Source of the DNA: Burkholderia sp. 4M9327F10
GTDB lineage: Bacteria; Pseudomonadota; Gammaproteobacteria; Burkholderiales; Burkholderiaceae
DNA length: 58,260 nt
Direction of reading: 5' to 3'
Assembly (NCBI RefSeq): GCF_005503145.1
Contig: NZ_SCNV01000055.1
Location: 1-58,260, forward strand
The notes below the pieces were generated by a model. It was not told the DNA's origin. It ran no database searches and was given only the letters and a program-made list of their open reading frames with translations. Position numbers and translations under genes: made by a program. The first letter of the stretch is position 1. Every line of letters starts with the position of its first letter. Shown here in pieces: positions 1-7,909 of the stretch.

Positions 1-90
1 GTGGACGCCCTCCTGGTGGTCCGCCGCCACCCTGGCCGCCGGGAGGCCGCCCGCCTGCGCCTGGCGGCGGACCACCAGGAGGGCGTCCAC
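1..90. repeat. Perfect 29-bp inverted repeat inside a Gly/Pro-rich coding region
   Basis: Bases 1-29 are the exact reverse complement of bases 62-90, with a 32-nt GC-rich spacer. The repeat lies in the Gly/Pro-rich 3' part of the SH3-domain gene, and both arms stay open in that reading frame. It would fold as a very stable hairpin in DNA or mRNA. Because one arm begins exactly at the first base of the window, an assembly end is a possible explanation. Confidence 0.85.
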
Positions 91-634
91 CGGCACCCGG
101 CGGCTTGCCCCCCGCGTTGCCGGGCGGCCTGCCTGGATTGCCCGGCTTGCCGGGAGGTCTGCCGCCTGGCCCACCCGGCGGCGGACCCGGCGGACGGCCG
201 GCGCCGGGTCGTGGCGGCCGGGGCGGCGGGTGATGGGCCCAGCGTGCCTGATCGCGATACCACGGCCGGCCGCGGTAATAGTTGCCCCAGTACGCGCCAA
301 TCGAAAACGTAATGACCGGCAAGCCGATTACGGTGCCGTAGTTCAGAACGGGAACCGGGTTGCCTTGATAGGGATAGTCAAGACGCCCAGCGTAAACCCA
401 ACCGCGCAGGTTAGGGAGTGCAACGTCACACCATGTGTAACCTGCCACACACCCCATTACCGTGACCGGCACGCCGCCCGGCAGTTGCGACACGACCGGG
501 TAGTCGCGCGCGGGACCGGCCCGCAGATTCACTGAGCCGTTAGTGACAGCCTGCGCCTGTGCGAAGGCCGCGGTGGGCACGAGCAACAGACCGGTCAACC
601 CTGCATAACAGCACTGTATGAACTGCCTTCGCAT
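1..634 (-). CDS. Exported SH3-domain protein with Gly/Pro-rich tail, 3' end cut by window
   Basis: The gene starts at an ATG at 634 behind a clear AGGAGG and runs leftwards off the window without a stop, giving 211 readable codons. The N-terminus is a signal peptide ending near AAFAQA. Residues about 30-85 form a bacterial SH3 (YgiM/SH3_3-like) domain with the segment VNLRAGPARDYPVV and the pair GYTWCDV. An aromatic segment (GAYWGNYYRGRPWYRDQ) follows, and the rest is a low-complexity Gly/Pro/Arg tail. SH3 domains of this class usually bind cell-wall or protein ligands in the periplasm; the ligand here is unknown. The neighbouring LprI-like gene is divergent, with about 230 bp between the two starts. 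The family call is fairly safe, the function is not known, and the true length cannot be seen. Confidence 0.75.
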   Translation of the reverse strand, partial: MRRQFIQCCYAGLTGLLLVPTAAFAQAQAVTNGSVNLRAGPARDYPVVSQLPGGVPVTVMGCVAGYTWCDVALPNLRGWVYAGRLDYPYQGNPVPVLNYGTVIGLPVITFSIGAYWGNYYRGRPWYRDQARWAHHPPPRPPRPGAGRPPGPPPGGPGGRPPGKPGNPGRPPGNAGGKPPGAGGRPPGGPPPGAGGRPPGGQGGGGPPGGRP

Positions 635-863
635 TGCGGCCTCCTGTGGACGGAGCGGTTGTAATTATCGCGGCGAGAACAAGCCTACCGCATTGCGATG
701 AACATCGCAGCGCGCTGCCCGCGCACCGTTGGCGCGGGCAATCTGCGAGACACGAAACGTCTGGTAAGCAGATCGCAAACTGGTCCTTTTTTTGAGGGCT
801 GCGAGATTCCAACTCAGACGATCATTCAGCGCATGACTGAACCTTCGTTTTGCCGGGACCGCC

Positions 864-1520
864 ATGAAGATTTTCCGCACCGTGATTCTCGCAAGCTTGC
901 TGCTCAACCACCCGTCGGCCCATGCGACCAGCTTCGACTGCAACAAGGGCCGCTCGGTCCCGGAGCAATTGATCTGCCATCGAGCCGATCTCTCGAAGCT
1001 CGATGACGAGCTCGGCAAGCTGTACCGGCAAGCACGCCGCAGCGTCGCCAACCCCAAGGCATTCCGCGCCGACAGCGACAGCAAATGGGCATGGCGCGAA
1101 GCGAACTGCGCCGACGAGGCGTGCCTGCGCACCTGGTACAGCGGGCGCATCGAGGAATTGCAGCGCCTGCTGGCGAGCCTGCCGCAAGGCCAACCATCTC
1201 AATCACCCAAGCCGGACCAACCCGACCGACCCGACCCATCCGACCCATCGACCGCACCCGCGCCAGCCCCCGAACTGCGCGAATTGCCGCACGATGCGGG
1301 GCGGCGCGTACTCGTCCATGCGCAACCGGATGCGGGTACTGCTGGGAGCGCCCTCGCCCTGCAATGCACAGCCGCGGAGCCCGGGATTACCTGGCATGAC
1401 CAGTGCGCCACTGTTCTGAAGCAGGACACGCGCTGGCAATACCCACCCCATAGCGGCGACTGGTTCTGCAGGCTGGCGACACTCGCACAGACGCCGGCAG
1501 AACCGGTGGCCGACCAGTAA
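864..1520 (+). CDS. LprI-like (DUF1311) exported protein with Pro/Asp-rich linker
   Basis: This 218-aa protein begins with a signal peptide (cleavage near PSAHA). Residues about 25-105 match the lysozyme-inhibitor LprI N-terminal (DUF1311) pattern: FDCNKGRSVPEQLIC, then a helix with DDELGKLYRQAR, then WRxxNC and CLRTWYSGRIEEL. Conserved cysteines fit the usual disulfides. A Pro/Asp/Ser-rich linker encoded by a tandem CCGACC-like stretch (about 1200-1260) leads to a C-terminal segment of about 80 residues that I do not recognise, containing three more cysteines. Some members inhibit lysozyme, but many DUF1311 proteins have no known role, so inhibition is only a possibility. It appears to be transcribed alone. 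Confidence 0.7.
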   Translation: MKIFRTVILASLLLNHPSAHATSFDCNKGRSVPEQLICHRADLSKLDDELGKLYRQARRSVANPKAFRADSDSKWAWREANCADEACLRTWYSGRIEELQRLLASLPQGQPSQSPKPDQPDRPDPSDPSTAPAPAPELRELPHDAGRRVLVHAQPDAGTAGSALALQCTAAEPGITWHDQCATVLKQDTRWQYPPHSGDWFCRLATLAQTPAEPVADQ

Positions 1521-1534
1521 GCGCCGCTGCCGCG

Positions 1535-2158
1535 CTAGCCGGCGCACGCCATGCCGACCAGATAACCGCGCACCGCCACCTCGACGCGCAACCGCAAGCC
1601 AGGCGCGTCGGTCTCGCCACGCTCGCCGGCCGCATCGATCATGCCGTGCGCGAGCGCCAGCACGTCCTGCGCGGCCTGCTCGCGGTCGGCCACCGCAGGC
1701 GCATCGTGCAGCTGCAGCGCTTCGACCATGATCCGCTGCAGCATGCCGGCGACGCGTTCGTTGCGCTCGCCCATCGGCAGGCGCCGCTCCTCAAAGTCGA
1801 TGACCCGCGCGAGCGCCGGCCGGCGCATCTGGTGCGCCACTGCGGCATCGATCAGGCCGCGCAGCACCGCCGCACAGGTTTCGCCGCGCGCCGCCTCGCG
1901 CGCCTGCGCAACCAGCGCGGCGGTCTCCTGCTCGATCAGCGCCGCGGTCAGCGCATCGCGATGCGGAAAATACTGGTAGAGCGAACCAATGCTGACGCCA
2001 GCCCGCTCGGCGACCGCATTGGTGGTGTAGCCCTCCAGCCCCTGCGTCTCGAGAATGCGAGCCGCCGCCTCGAGGATCGCCTCGACGGTGGCGGCGGCGC
2101 GCCGTTGAGTGGGCGCCTTGCGGGGCGCGAGCGGCGGTTGGCGAGACGTTCGGGTCAT
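1535..2158 (-). CDS. TetR-family transcriptional regulator
   Basis: The 207-aa product has a TetR DNA-binding domain at residues about 20-70, with the helix-turn-helix NAVAERAGVSIGSLYQYFPHRDAL, followed by an all-helical ligand-binding domain ending in MACAG. The open frame extends upstream to 2281, but the ATG at 2158 gives the normal family start. It is divergent from the darcynin gene with 74 bp between starts, so it probably represses that gene and itself. The effector is unknown. Confidence 0.85.
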   Translation of the reverse strand: MTRTSRQPPLAPRKAPTQRRAAATVEAILEAAARILETQGLEGYTTNAVAERAGVSIGSLYQYFPHRDALTAALIEQETAALVAQAREAARGETCAAVLRGLIDAAVAHQMRRPALARVIDFEERRLPMGERNERVAGMLQRIMVEALQLHDAPAVADREQAAQDVLALAHGMIDAAGERGETDAPGLRLRVEVAVRGYLVGMACAG

Positions 2159-2232
2159 GGCTGGAAAGCGAGTAGTGAATGCGAGTGCTTGCTCATATTC
2201 TATCCTCTCCTCCACCCTCAAGGATGTCTCCC

Positions 2233-2628
2233 ATGAACGGCTCTCCCACTCACGCGCCGCAAGCACGCGAAGCCGGCGCAACCAACCTGCCCACTCCCCT
2301 GACTGTTTTCATGCTCGTCCGAACCCGTGTCGAATGGCTCGAGCTTGCCGCAGCCGAGCAGACACGCCTGCTGCGTGAGCGGCTCCAGCCGATCCTGCAG
2401 CAGTACGCCGATGAGGTGCGCCTGCGGGTCTACGACACCGAGTTCTATTCGAGCATCGTCACCGACGTCTGGGTGTGGGATGCGACCAGCCACCGCGCCT
2501 ATGAGAACGTCGTCGAGGCACTGCGCAGCACACCGTTCTGGGATTTCTACTTCGAAATCGTCGAGATTCTGCCAGGCGTCGAGAACGGCTACTCGATGGA
2601 TCATCGGCCGGCGCCGCTTGCGGCATAG
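2233..2628 (+). CDS. Darcynin-family small protein
   Basis: This 131-aa protein contains TVFMLVRTRVEWL near the start and later WDFYFEIVEILPGVENGY, the pattern I associate with the darcynin family, whose biochemical function is not established. The start was placed at the ATG at 2233 because AAGGA (2220-2224) sits 8 nt upstream; in-frame ATGs at 2179 and 2224 lack a good ribosome binding site. It shows no signal peptide or membrane segment, so it is likely cytosolic. The divergent TetR gene next to it is the likely regulator. Confidence 0.65.
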   Translation: MNGSPTHAPQAREAGATNLPTPLTVFMLVRTRVEWLELAAAEQTRLLRERLQPILQQYADEVRLRVYDTEFYSSIVTDVWVWDATSHRAYENVVEALRSTPFWDFYFEIVEILPGVENGYSMDHRPAPLAA

Positions 2629-2731
2629 CCCGGTTCGCGCAGATAAGGCACGCGGCGCCGGTGCAGATCCGGCCGCGCGCCCGCTCTCGCGAGCCGCATG
2701 CTGTCTGGCCCGCCCCTCGCTCTGCGGACCG

Positions 2732-4312
2732 TTACACCTGCGCCTCCGCGGCGACCCGTTCGCACAGCGTGGCCAGATCGATCAGCATCAGTGTGCCGCG
2801 GCCCGGCAATTCCACCGCCTCGGTCATGCCGTTGCCCCAGCCGTTGCCGAGCTGGCGCGTCAGCATGGCCGGCACCGGAATGCGGCTGGCCGCTTCGATG
2901 GTCACGATGTTGTCCACCGCGTCGACCACGAGGCCGTATTTTTCGCCGCGATACTCGACGATCAGGATCTTCGCGTGGCCAAGGTCGTCGTACGGCGGCA
3001 TGCCGTACAGGGCGCGCACGTCGACCACCGTCAGCAGTTCGCGGCGCAGATGCAGCACGCCCCGCACGTACGGCGGCGCACCCGGCGTGACGACCACTTC
3101 GCTCGAATAGTCGATCACTTCGCGCAACTGGCCGATGCGCACGCCCAGCAGATGGCCGAGGCGGAACGTGACATAGGTCTCGCGTGCGCCGCCGGCGCCA
3201 CGCCTGCCATGCCCGGCGTTGTCACCGGCCTTGCCGCCCAGGTGACCGCCTGGAACGCCACCCGCCTGCGTGCGGTCGCGGTACAGCTCGCGATGGCCCT
3301 GGGCCACCGCAGTGATCTGCTCGTGGCTGCAAAGGGCTTCGGGATTCACGAGGATGATGCTGTCGCGCCCTTCATTGCCAAGACAGCCTGCAAACAGCGT
3401 CACATGGCGGCGGCTATAAACCGGCATCGCCAGCAATTCGTCGTCGCGGTAGCCGACTATGCTGCGCACTTCGTCGACCAGCAGGCCGACATGCACGTCG
3501 CGCTGGTTGAGCACGACGATGCGCCGTTCGTCCGCAGTTCCAGCCGGTTGCGGTGCCGCCGAGCCGTCACGTGCGAGGCCCATGAAGCGGGCAAAGTCGA
3601 TCACCGGCACGGTGGTGCCGCGCAGGTTCAGCATGCCGATGCAAATCGCGTCGGCGAGCGGCGACGGATGCATGGCCGGCACGCGGATGATCTCCTGGAT
3701 GGCCGCCATCGGCAGCGCCAGATGGGCATCGGCGACCCGGAACGAGACAGTCTGGCGCCGCTGCGCCTGCTGCGCTCGCCGCTCGGGGGCCGTGGCGCGG
3801 TGGTGCAGTTGCGGCACGTCGGGCAGGCCGAGCAGCGCCGCGGCGCAGAGAATCTGCAGGATGCGCTCGCCGCCGTTGAGTTTCAGCGCCCCGCAGATAA
3901 TCGGCGCCGCATGATCGGCGCGATCGAAGACGATCTTCTGCGCCGCCGGCACGCGCAGGATTTCGCCGGTCGTGTCGAACTGCAGGCCCACGCGGGCGTC
4001 GCCGAGTTCGACGATCGCGACCTTGCTGGCAGCGCGTACGGCATCGTCCGGTAAATGCAGCAACTGCCGCAGGTCCACAATCGGAATCAGCGTGCCGCGC
4101 AGGTTGAAGATGCCGAGCAGATGCCCGGGTGCGAGCGGCACCGGCGTAACGGCCGCCGGATAGCCGACCACCTCCTGCAGGGCCGCAACCGGCAGAGCCA
4201 GCTCGGTGCCGCCGAGGTGGAACGAGCCGTACAGCTCAACGGCAGCCTCGGCTGCGGGTTCAACCGCGCGTTCTGCTGCAGCGTCGGCCGCAGATGTAGC
4301 GTTGATATCCAT
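2732..4312 (-). CDS. CheW-type scaffold with three CheW domains
   Basis: The 526-aa protein contains three consecutive CheW domains at about residues 25-160, 190-345 and 375-525. Each has the recognisable hydrophobic start followed by a G-x-L/I-NLRG-like loop: LLGIFNLRGTLIPIVDLR, IGMLNLRGTTVPVIDF and VRGVLHLRRELLTVVDVR. CheW normally couples receptors to the histidine kinase CheA; ordinary CheW has one domain and about 160 residues. A triple-domain form could bridge several receptor or kinase units. The start at 4312 (MDINATS) was chosen over an ORF extension to 4399. It is the last gene of an mcp-cheR-cheD-cheW operon, 14 nt after cheD. No cheA is present in the window. Confidence 0.85.
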   Translation of the reverse strand: MDINATSAADAAAERAVEPAAEAAVELYGSFHLGGTELALPVAALQEVVGYPAAVTPVPLAPGHLLGIFNLRGTLIPIVDLRQLLHLPDDAVRAASKVAIVELGDARVGLQFDTTGEILRVPAAQKIVFDRADHAAPIICGALKLNGGERILQILCAAALLGLPDVPQLHHRATAPERRAQQAQRRQTVSFRVADAHLALPMAAIQEIIRVPAMHPSPLADAICIGMLNLRGTTVPVIDFARFMGLARDGSAAPQPAGTADERRIVVLNQRDVHVGLLVDEVRSIVGYRDDELLAMPVYSRRHVTLFAGCLGNEGRDSIILVNPEALCSHEQITAVAQGHRELYRDRTQAGGVPGGHLGGKAGDNAGHGRRGAGGARETYVTFRLGHLLGVRIGQLREVIDYSSEVVVTPGAPPYVRGVLHLRRELLTVVDVRALYGMPPYDDLGHAKILIVEYRGEKYGLVVDAVDNIVTIEAASRIPVPAMLTRQLGNGWGNGMTEAVELPGRGTLMLIDLATLCERVAAEAQV

Positions 4313-4326
4313 GATGAAACCCTCGT

Positions 4327-4803
4327 TCAGAGAGTGCGGGCAATCTTTTTCACAACGAACGTGTGTTGCTGGCAATCGATCAGCAGTTGCCGGCCGCACT
4401 CGCCGCCGGCATCCACATGCACCACCCGCACGCCAAGCGCTTCAAGCAACTGCTGGGCGGTGCGGACGTTCTGCTCGCCGATCGGCGGATGGGCGGGACG
4501 GCGCGTGTAGTGGACCATATTCGCGCCGCCCGCCAGCACCGCTTCCAGTGCGTCATACGAGGCGCGCTGCACCTGCATCAGCGCCAGCAGGGACGGGATC
4601 GCCTGAGTCACGTATTTGGCGCCGCTGCCGGGCGGCCGCACCGGTGCGTCGGGCAACAGGCAATGCGCGAGGCCGTAGATAGCGCGCTCGCGCCACAGGA
4701 GGCCTATGCCGACGCACGAGCCAAGCGTCGCGCGCAGCACGTCGTTCCCCTGGCCGATGGCAAGCGCGCACATATGCACCTGGATTTCGCGGGCATCGTT
4801 CAC
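4327..4803 (-). CDS. cheD: Chemoreceptor glutamine deamidase CheD
   Basis: This 158-aa protein matches CheD, which deamidates glutamines in chemoreceptor methylation helices. The catalytic cysteine is Cys30 in the motif TLGSCVGIGL and the catalytic histidine is His47 in YGLAHCLLP; the GGANM motif is also present. It begins with GTG at 4803, whose GTGA overlaps the TGA stop of cheR, so the two genes are translationally coupled. The likely substrate is the PAS-PAS chemoreceptor encoded at the head of the operon. Confidence 0.9.
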   Translation of the reverse strand: MNDAREIQVHMCALAIGQGNDVLRATLGSCVGIGLLWRERAIYGLAHCLLPDAPVRPPGSGAKYVTQAIPSLLALMQVQRASYDALEAVLAGGANMVHYTRRPAHPPIGEQNVRTAQQLLEALGVRVVHVDAGGECGRQLLIDCQQHTFVVKKIARTL

Positions 4804-5627
4804 GGGCGGCCCTCGTTGCGGTAGATCAGCGGTTGCTCGAAGGCGAAGCCCATCTCGAAGCGGCTAAGCGATTCGGACTCCCCAACAATCAGCAACCCGT
4901 CGGCGGCCATCGTGCGCCGCACGTTCTCCAGCACGATCTGCTGACCGTCGGTGTCGAAATAGATCAGCACGTTGCGCAACAGCGTGACATCCATCGCGCC
5001 GATCTCGCGCGCCGGCTCGTGCAGATTGTGCTTGCGGAACGTGAGGTTGGCGCGCAGCACCGGGCCGGCCGAGAAACCGCCGTCCACCGCGCTGAAATAC
5101 CTCGCCAGCAGTTCGGGACGCGTCTGCCTGAGCCCCTCGATGCTGCGCCCCTGGAAATGCCCGGCCGCCGCCTTGCGCAGGATCGCATCGCCGATATCGG
5201 TGGCCAGGATGCGGTAGCGAAACGCCGGATGCCGGCTGCGAAACTCTTCGCACAGCATCGCCACCGTATAGGCCTCCTCGCCGCTCGAGGCGGCCGCCGA
5301 CCAGACCCGCAACGGCGTATCGCCGCGCGTCGCATGCCAGTGCGGCAGGAATTGCCCGGCGAAGTACTCCCAGATGCGCGGCGTGCGAAAGAACGAGGTT
5401 TCGTTGGTGGTCACCAGATCGATGAAATCACGCACCTCGTCGGGCTTCGCCTCCAGCACCTGCAGGTAATCCCGGTACGCGGACAGCTCCAGCTCGCGCA
5501 GACGCCGGCGCAAGCGGCCCTCCAGCAGGGTCCACTTGCGCTCGCCCATGACGATGCCGGTATGCCGCCGAACCTGGTCGAACAGGGCCCGGCGGGTGGC
5601 CTGATCGACCTCTCGCTCCATATCCAC
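4800..5627 (-). CDS. cheR: Chemoreceptor methyltransferase CheR
   Basis: The 275-aa product is a standard-length CheR that uses S-adenosylmethionine to methylate glutamates of chemoreceptors. The all-helical N-terminal domain (residues about 8-75) ends in TTNETSFFR. The SAM-binding fold follows with LRVWSAAASSGEEAYT, ATDIG and RNVLIYF. The start is either the GTG at 5627 or the ATG at 5621, both behind GGGAGG. It lies between the chemoreceptor and cheD genes. No cognate methylesterase CheB is in the window. Confidence 0.92.
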   Translation of the reverse strand: MDMEREVDQATRRALFDQVRRHTGIVMGERKWTLLEGRLRRRLRELELSAYRDYLQVLEAKPDEVRDFIDLVTTNETSFFRTPRIWEYFAGQFLPHWHATRGDTPLRVWSAAASSGEEAYTVAMLCEEFRSRHPAFRYRILATDIGDAILRKAAAGHFQGRSIEGLRQTRPELLARYFSAVDGGFSAGPVLRANLTFRKHNLHEPAREIGAMDVTLLRNVLIYFDTDGQQIVLENVRRTMAADGLLIVGESESLSRFEMGFAFEQPLIYRNEGRP

Positions 5628-5653
5628 GGTGCCTCCCGGTTCAAACAGCGCGG

Positions 5654-7351
5654 TTAAACGACAAAGCGCGTGACGGTCTGGTCGAGCGTCTGCGCGCCCT
5701 GCATCAGCGTGGCGCTGGCTCGCGCAATCGTGTCGCAGGCGCCGGCGGATTTCTCGGTCTCCTCGGCGACCTGCTGGATCGCCGCGCTGACCTCGCGGGC
5801 GGCGATCAACTGCTCGTCCGCGCCGCAGGAAATCTCCGAGATCGCATGGGTGGTGCGGCTCACGCCGGAGACGATCTTGTCGAACGCCTCGCCCGCCTGC
5901 CTGGAGATCTCGCTGCCTTGGGCGACCCGTTTGACCGATTCGTTGATCAGCTTCGAGATTTCCTTGGTCGCCTGCGACGAGCGCTCGGCAAGCTTGCGCA
6001 CTTCATCGGCCACGACCGAAAAACCCAGGCCATGCTCACCGGCGCGTGCCGCCTCGATCGCCGCATTGAAGGCGAGCAGATTGGTCTGGCTGGCAATCTC
6101 GCCGATCACCTTGATGATCTCGCTGATGTCTTCCGACGACTTGTTGATCAGCTCCATCGCCTCGATCGAGCGGGCCACCGCCTTCGCGCCGCGCTCGGCT
6201 TCCTGCTGGGTGTCTTTGGCGAGGTTGTCGGCGCTGCGCGAGTTGTCGGCAATCGAGTTGATCGACGCCGTCAGCTCTTCGATCGAGGCGTTCATCTCTT
6301 CGACTGTCGCACCCAGCAACTGGGCTCCGCTTGCCACCGTATTGGCGCGCCCGGCGATGTCCTGCGACGAGGCCGAGAAGCCGCCAGCGGATTCGACCAC
6401 CTTGCCGATCACACCGCGCAGATCGTCCATCATCCGCTTGATGCCGGCGGCAAGCTGGTCGATCGGGTCGTTGCCGGTCACCTCGACCGTGCCGGTCAGA
6501 TCGCCCGCGGCGGCCTGGCTGACTGCCTGCAGCAGCCCCGCAACCTTGCGCTGATCGTCCTCGGCGCGGCGCCGGACCTGCTCTTCCAGTTCGACCTGGG
6601 CGGTAACGTCGGTGGCGAACTTGATGACCTTGTGCAGGCGGCCGCTCACATCGAAAATCGGGTTGTAGGTGGCCTGGATCCAGACCGTACGGCCACCTTT
6701 GGCGACCCGCCTGTAGCGGCCCGCATCGAATTCGCCGCGATTGAGCTTGGCCCAGAAATCCCGGTACGCGGCGCTCGCCGCGTATGCCTCGTCACAGAAC
6801 ATGCGGTGGTGCTTGCCCTGAATCTCTTCGAGCCGGTAACCGAGCGTGTCGAGGAAGTTCTGGTTGGCCGACAGCACGTGGCCGGACAGATCGAACTCGA
6901 TTACCGCCTGGGCGCGATCGATCGCCCGCACCTTGCCCTCGTATTCGGCGTTCTGCTGGCGCGTGGCGGTAATGTCGGTAGCAAACTTGATGACCTTGTA
7001 AGGCTTGCCGTCGGCATCGAATATGGGGTTGTACGAGGCGTTGATCCACACCTCCCGGCCGCCCCGGCCAAGGCGCTGATACTCGCCGTGATCGAATTCG
7101 CCGCGCGCGAGCTTCTCCCAGAACTGGCGGTAAGCGAGGCTCTCGGCGTAAGCAGGCTCGCAAAACATGCGGTGATGCTGACCGCGGATCTCGTCGAGCG
7201 TGTAACCCAGTGTCTTCAGGAAGTTGTCGTTGGCGTGCAGGATAATGCCGTGCAGATCGAATTCGATCACTGCCTGAACACGATTTAGCGCGCTGCTGAC
7301 CGCACTGAGTTCGTTGATTTCCAGATGCCGCTCGGGCGTTGAATGTTCCAC
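5654..7351 (-). CDS. Soluble PAS-PAS methyl-accepting chemotaxis protein (BdlA-like)
   Basis: The 565-aa protein starts at GTG 7351 behind GAGGAG rather than at the upstream in-frame codon at 7405. Two near-duplicate PAS domains occupy residues about 20-140 and 145-265; both contain HHRMFC and WxxxxRGEFD and end in KVIKFATD. No membrane segment is present, so the receptor is cytoplasmic. A short HAMP-like linker (AAGDLTGTVEVTGNDPIDQL) leads to the MCP signalling domain with the hairpin tip EIASQTNLLAFNAAIEAARA. The layout resembles BdlA of Pseudomonas aeruginosa, which controls biofilm dispersal, but the ligand or cofactor here is unknown. It heads the che operon. Confidence 0.9.
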   Translation of the reverse strand: MEHSTPERHLEINELSAVSSALNRVQAVIEFDLHGIILHANDNFLKTLGYTLDEIRGQHHRMFCEPAYAESLAYRQFWEKLARGEFDHGEYQRLGRGGREVWINASYNPIFDADGKPYKVIKFATDITATRQQNAEYEGKVRAIDRAQAVIEFDLSGHVLSANQNFLDTLGYRLEEIQGKHHRMFCDEAYAASAAYRDFWAKLNRGEFDAGRYRRVAKGGRTVWIQATYNPIFDVSGRLHKVIKFATDVTAQVELEEQVRRRAEDDQRKVAGLLQAVSQAAAGDLTGTVEVTGNDPIDQLAAGIKRMMDDLRGVIGKVVESAGGFSASSQDIAGRANTVASGAQLLGATVEEMNASIEELTASINSIADNSRSADNLAKDTQQEAERGAKAVARSIEAMELINKSSEDISEIIKVIGEIASQTNLLAFNAAIEAARAGEHGLGFSVVADEVRKLAERSSQATKEISKLINESVKRVAQGSEISRQAGEAFDKIVSGVSRTTHAISEISCGADEQLIAAREVSAAIQQVAEETEKSAGACDTIARASATLMQGAQTLDQTVTRFVV

Positions 7352-7802
7352 TTCGTTCTCCTCGTTGAACGCGCGTGAAAAATCAGAGCACGCCGGGACT
7401 CTCACCTGGCTGGAGGAGTTCGGCCGTGCTTTCTCTCAGTAATGTATTTGGAGTGCCGTGCCAGCAAAGCGCCTCCCTGCAAGCGATCTTTCGCGTCGCC
7501 GCCCTTGCGCTTCACTGCCACTGCACACGGTATATCGGCAAAAAAAGATGCAGGCTTTATACCGGATTAACCCTGAATTCGAGTTGTTTTTTGTTTTTTT
7601 CTTTCCATTCCTCAGCAATCGTTTGCGAACTTCTTTTAAGCGATTCACGTTTCAATGAGTATGGCTTTAAAAATAACAGCGTGTTAATGCGATCGGCATA
7701 ATCAAAAAGCGATGCGAGGCTGACCCAAGGTTCACGTTTCGGACGAGCGGTCAAGGGGGCAAACTGCGCAAATCCGGTCCGTTTCCCATGCGAAACTTTC
7801 CG
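7352..7802. other. Gene-free intergenic region
   Basis: No convincing coding sequence is present. A pyrimidine-rich, locally AT-rich stretch lies around 7585-7610 (TTG followed by T-tracts), and the GC content between about 7550 and 7700 is well below that of the neighbours. It must contain the leftward promoter of the che operon and possibly part of the rightward promoter of the Ser/Thr-rich gene. Confidence 0.5.
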
Positions 7803-7875
7803 CCCCTTACCGGCAGCCGAGATGAAGGACGAATCAGCCCCTTACCAGGCATTTGAATTTATTCCCACCCCTTAC
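7803..7875 (+). repeat. Three direct copies of CCCCTTAC upstream of the Ser/Thr-rich gene
   Basis: The octamer CCCCTTAC occurs at 7803-7810, 7838-7845 and 7868-7875, spaced 35 and 30 bp apart, all on the same strand and all just upstream of the ATG at 7910. The spacing is roughly three helical turns, which would suit a regulator binding on one face of the DNA. The binding protein is not known. Confidence 0.6.
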
Positions 7876-7897
7876 GCTAAGGACTCAACCCGTAAGG
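7870..7897 (+). promoter_or_regulatory. Hairpin overlapping the ribosome binding site of the Ser/Thr-rich gene
   Basis: CCTTACG at 7870-7876 is complementary to CGTAAGG at 7891-7897 with a 14-nt loop. The right arm includes most of the AAGGAG Shine-Dalgarno (7894-7899), so the folded mRNA would hide the ribosome binding site. The left arm overlaps the third CCCCTTAC repeat. A translational switch is an inference. Confidence 0.45.
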
Positions 7898-7909
7898 AGT
7901 GTGTTCATC

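Noticed and set aside
1..312. 103-codon plus-strand ORF at the window start
   Set aside because: It is antisense to the Gly/Pro-rich tail of the SH3-domain gene and shows no start signal or domain.
2327..4054. 575-codon plus-strand ORF
   Set aside because: It is antisense to the triple-CheW gene and overlaps darcynin in another frame; composition is Arg/His/Ala-rich shadow sequence without domains.
5846..7288. 480-codon plus-strand ORF
   Set aside because: It is antisense to the chemoreceptor gene, whose PAS and MCP motifs are unmistakable.
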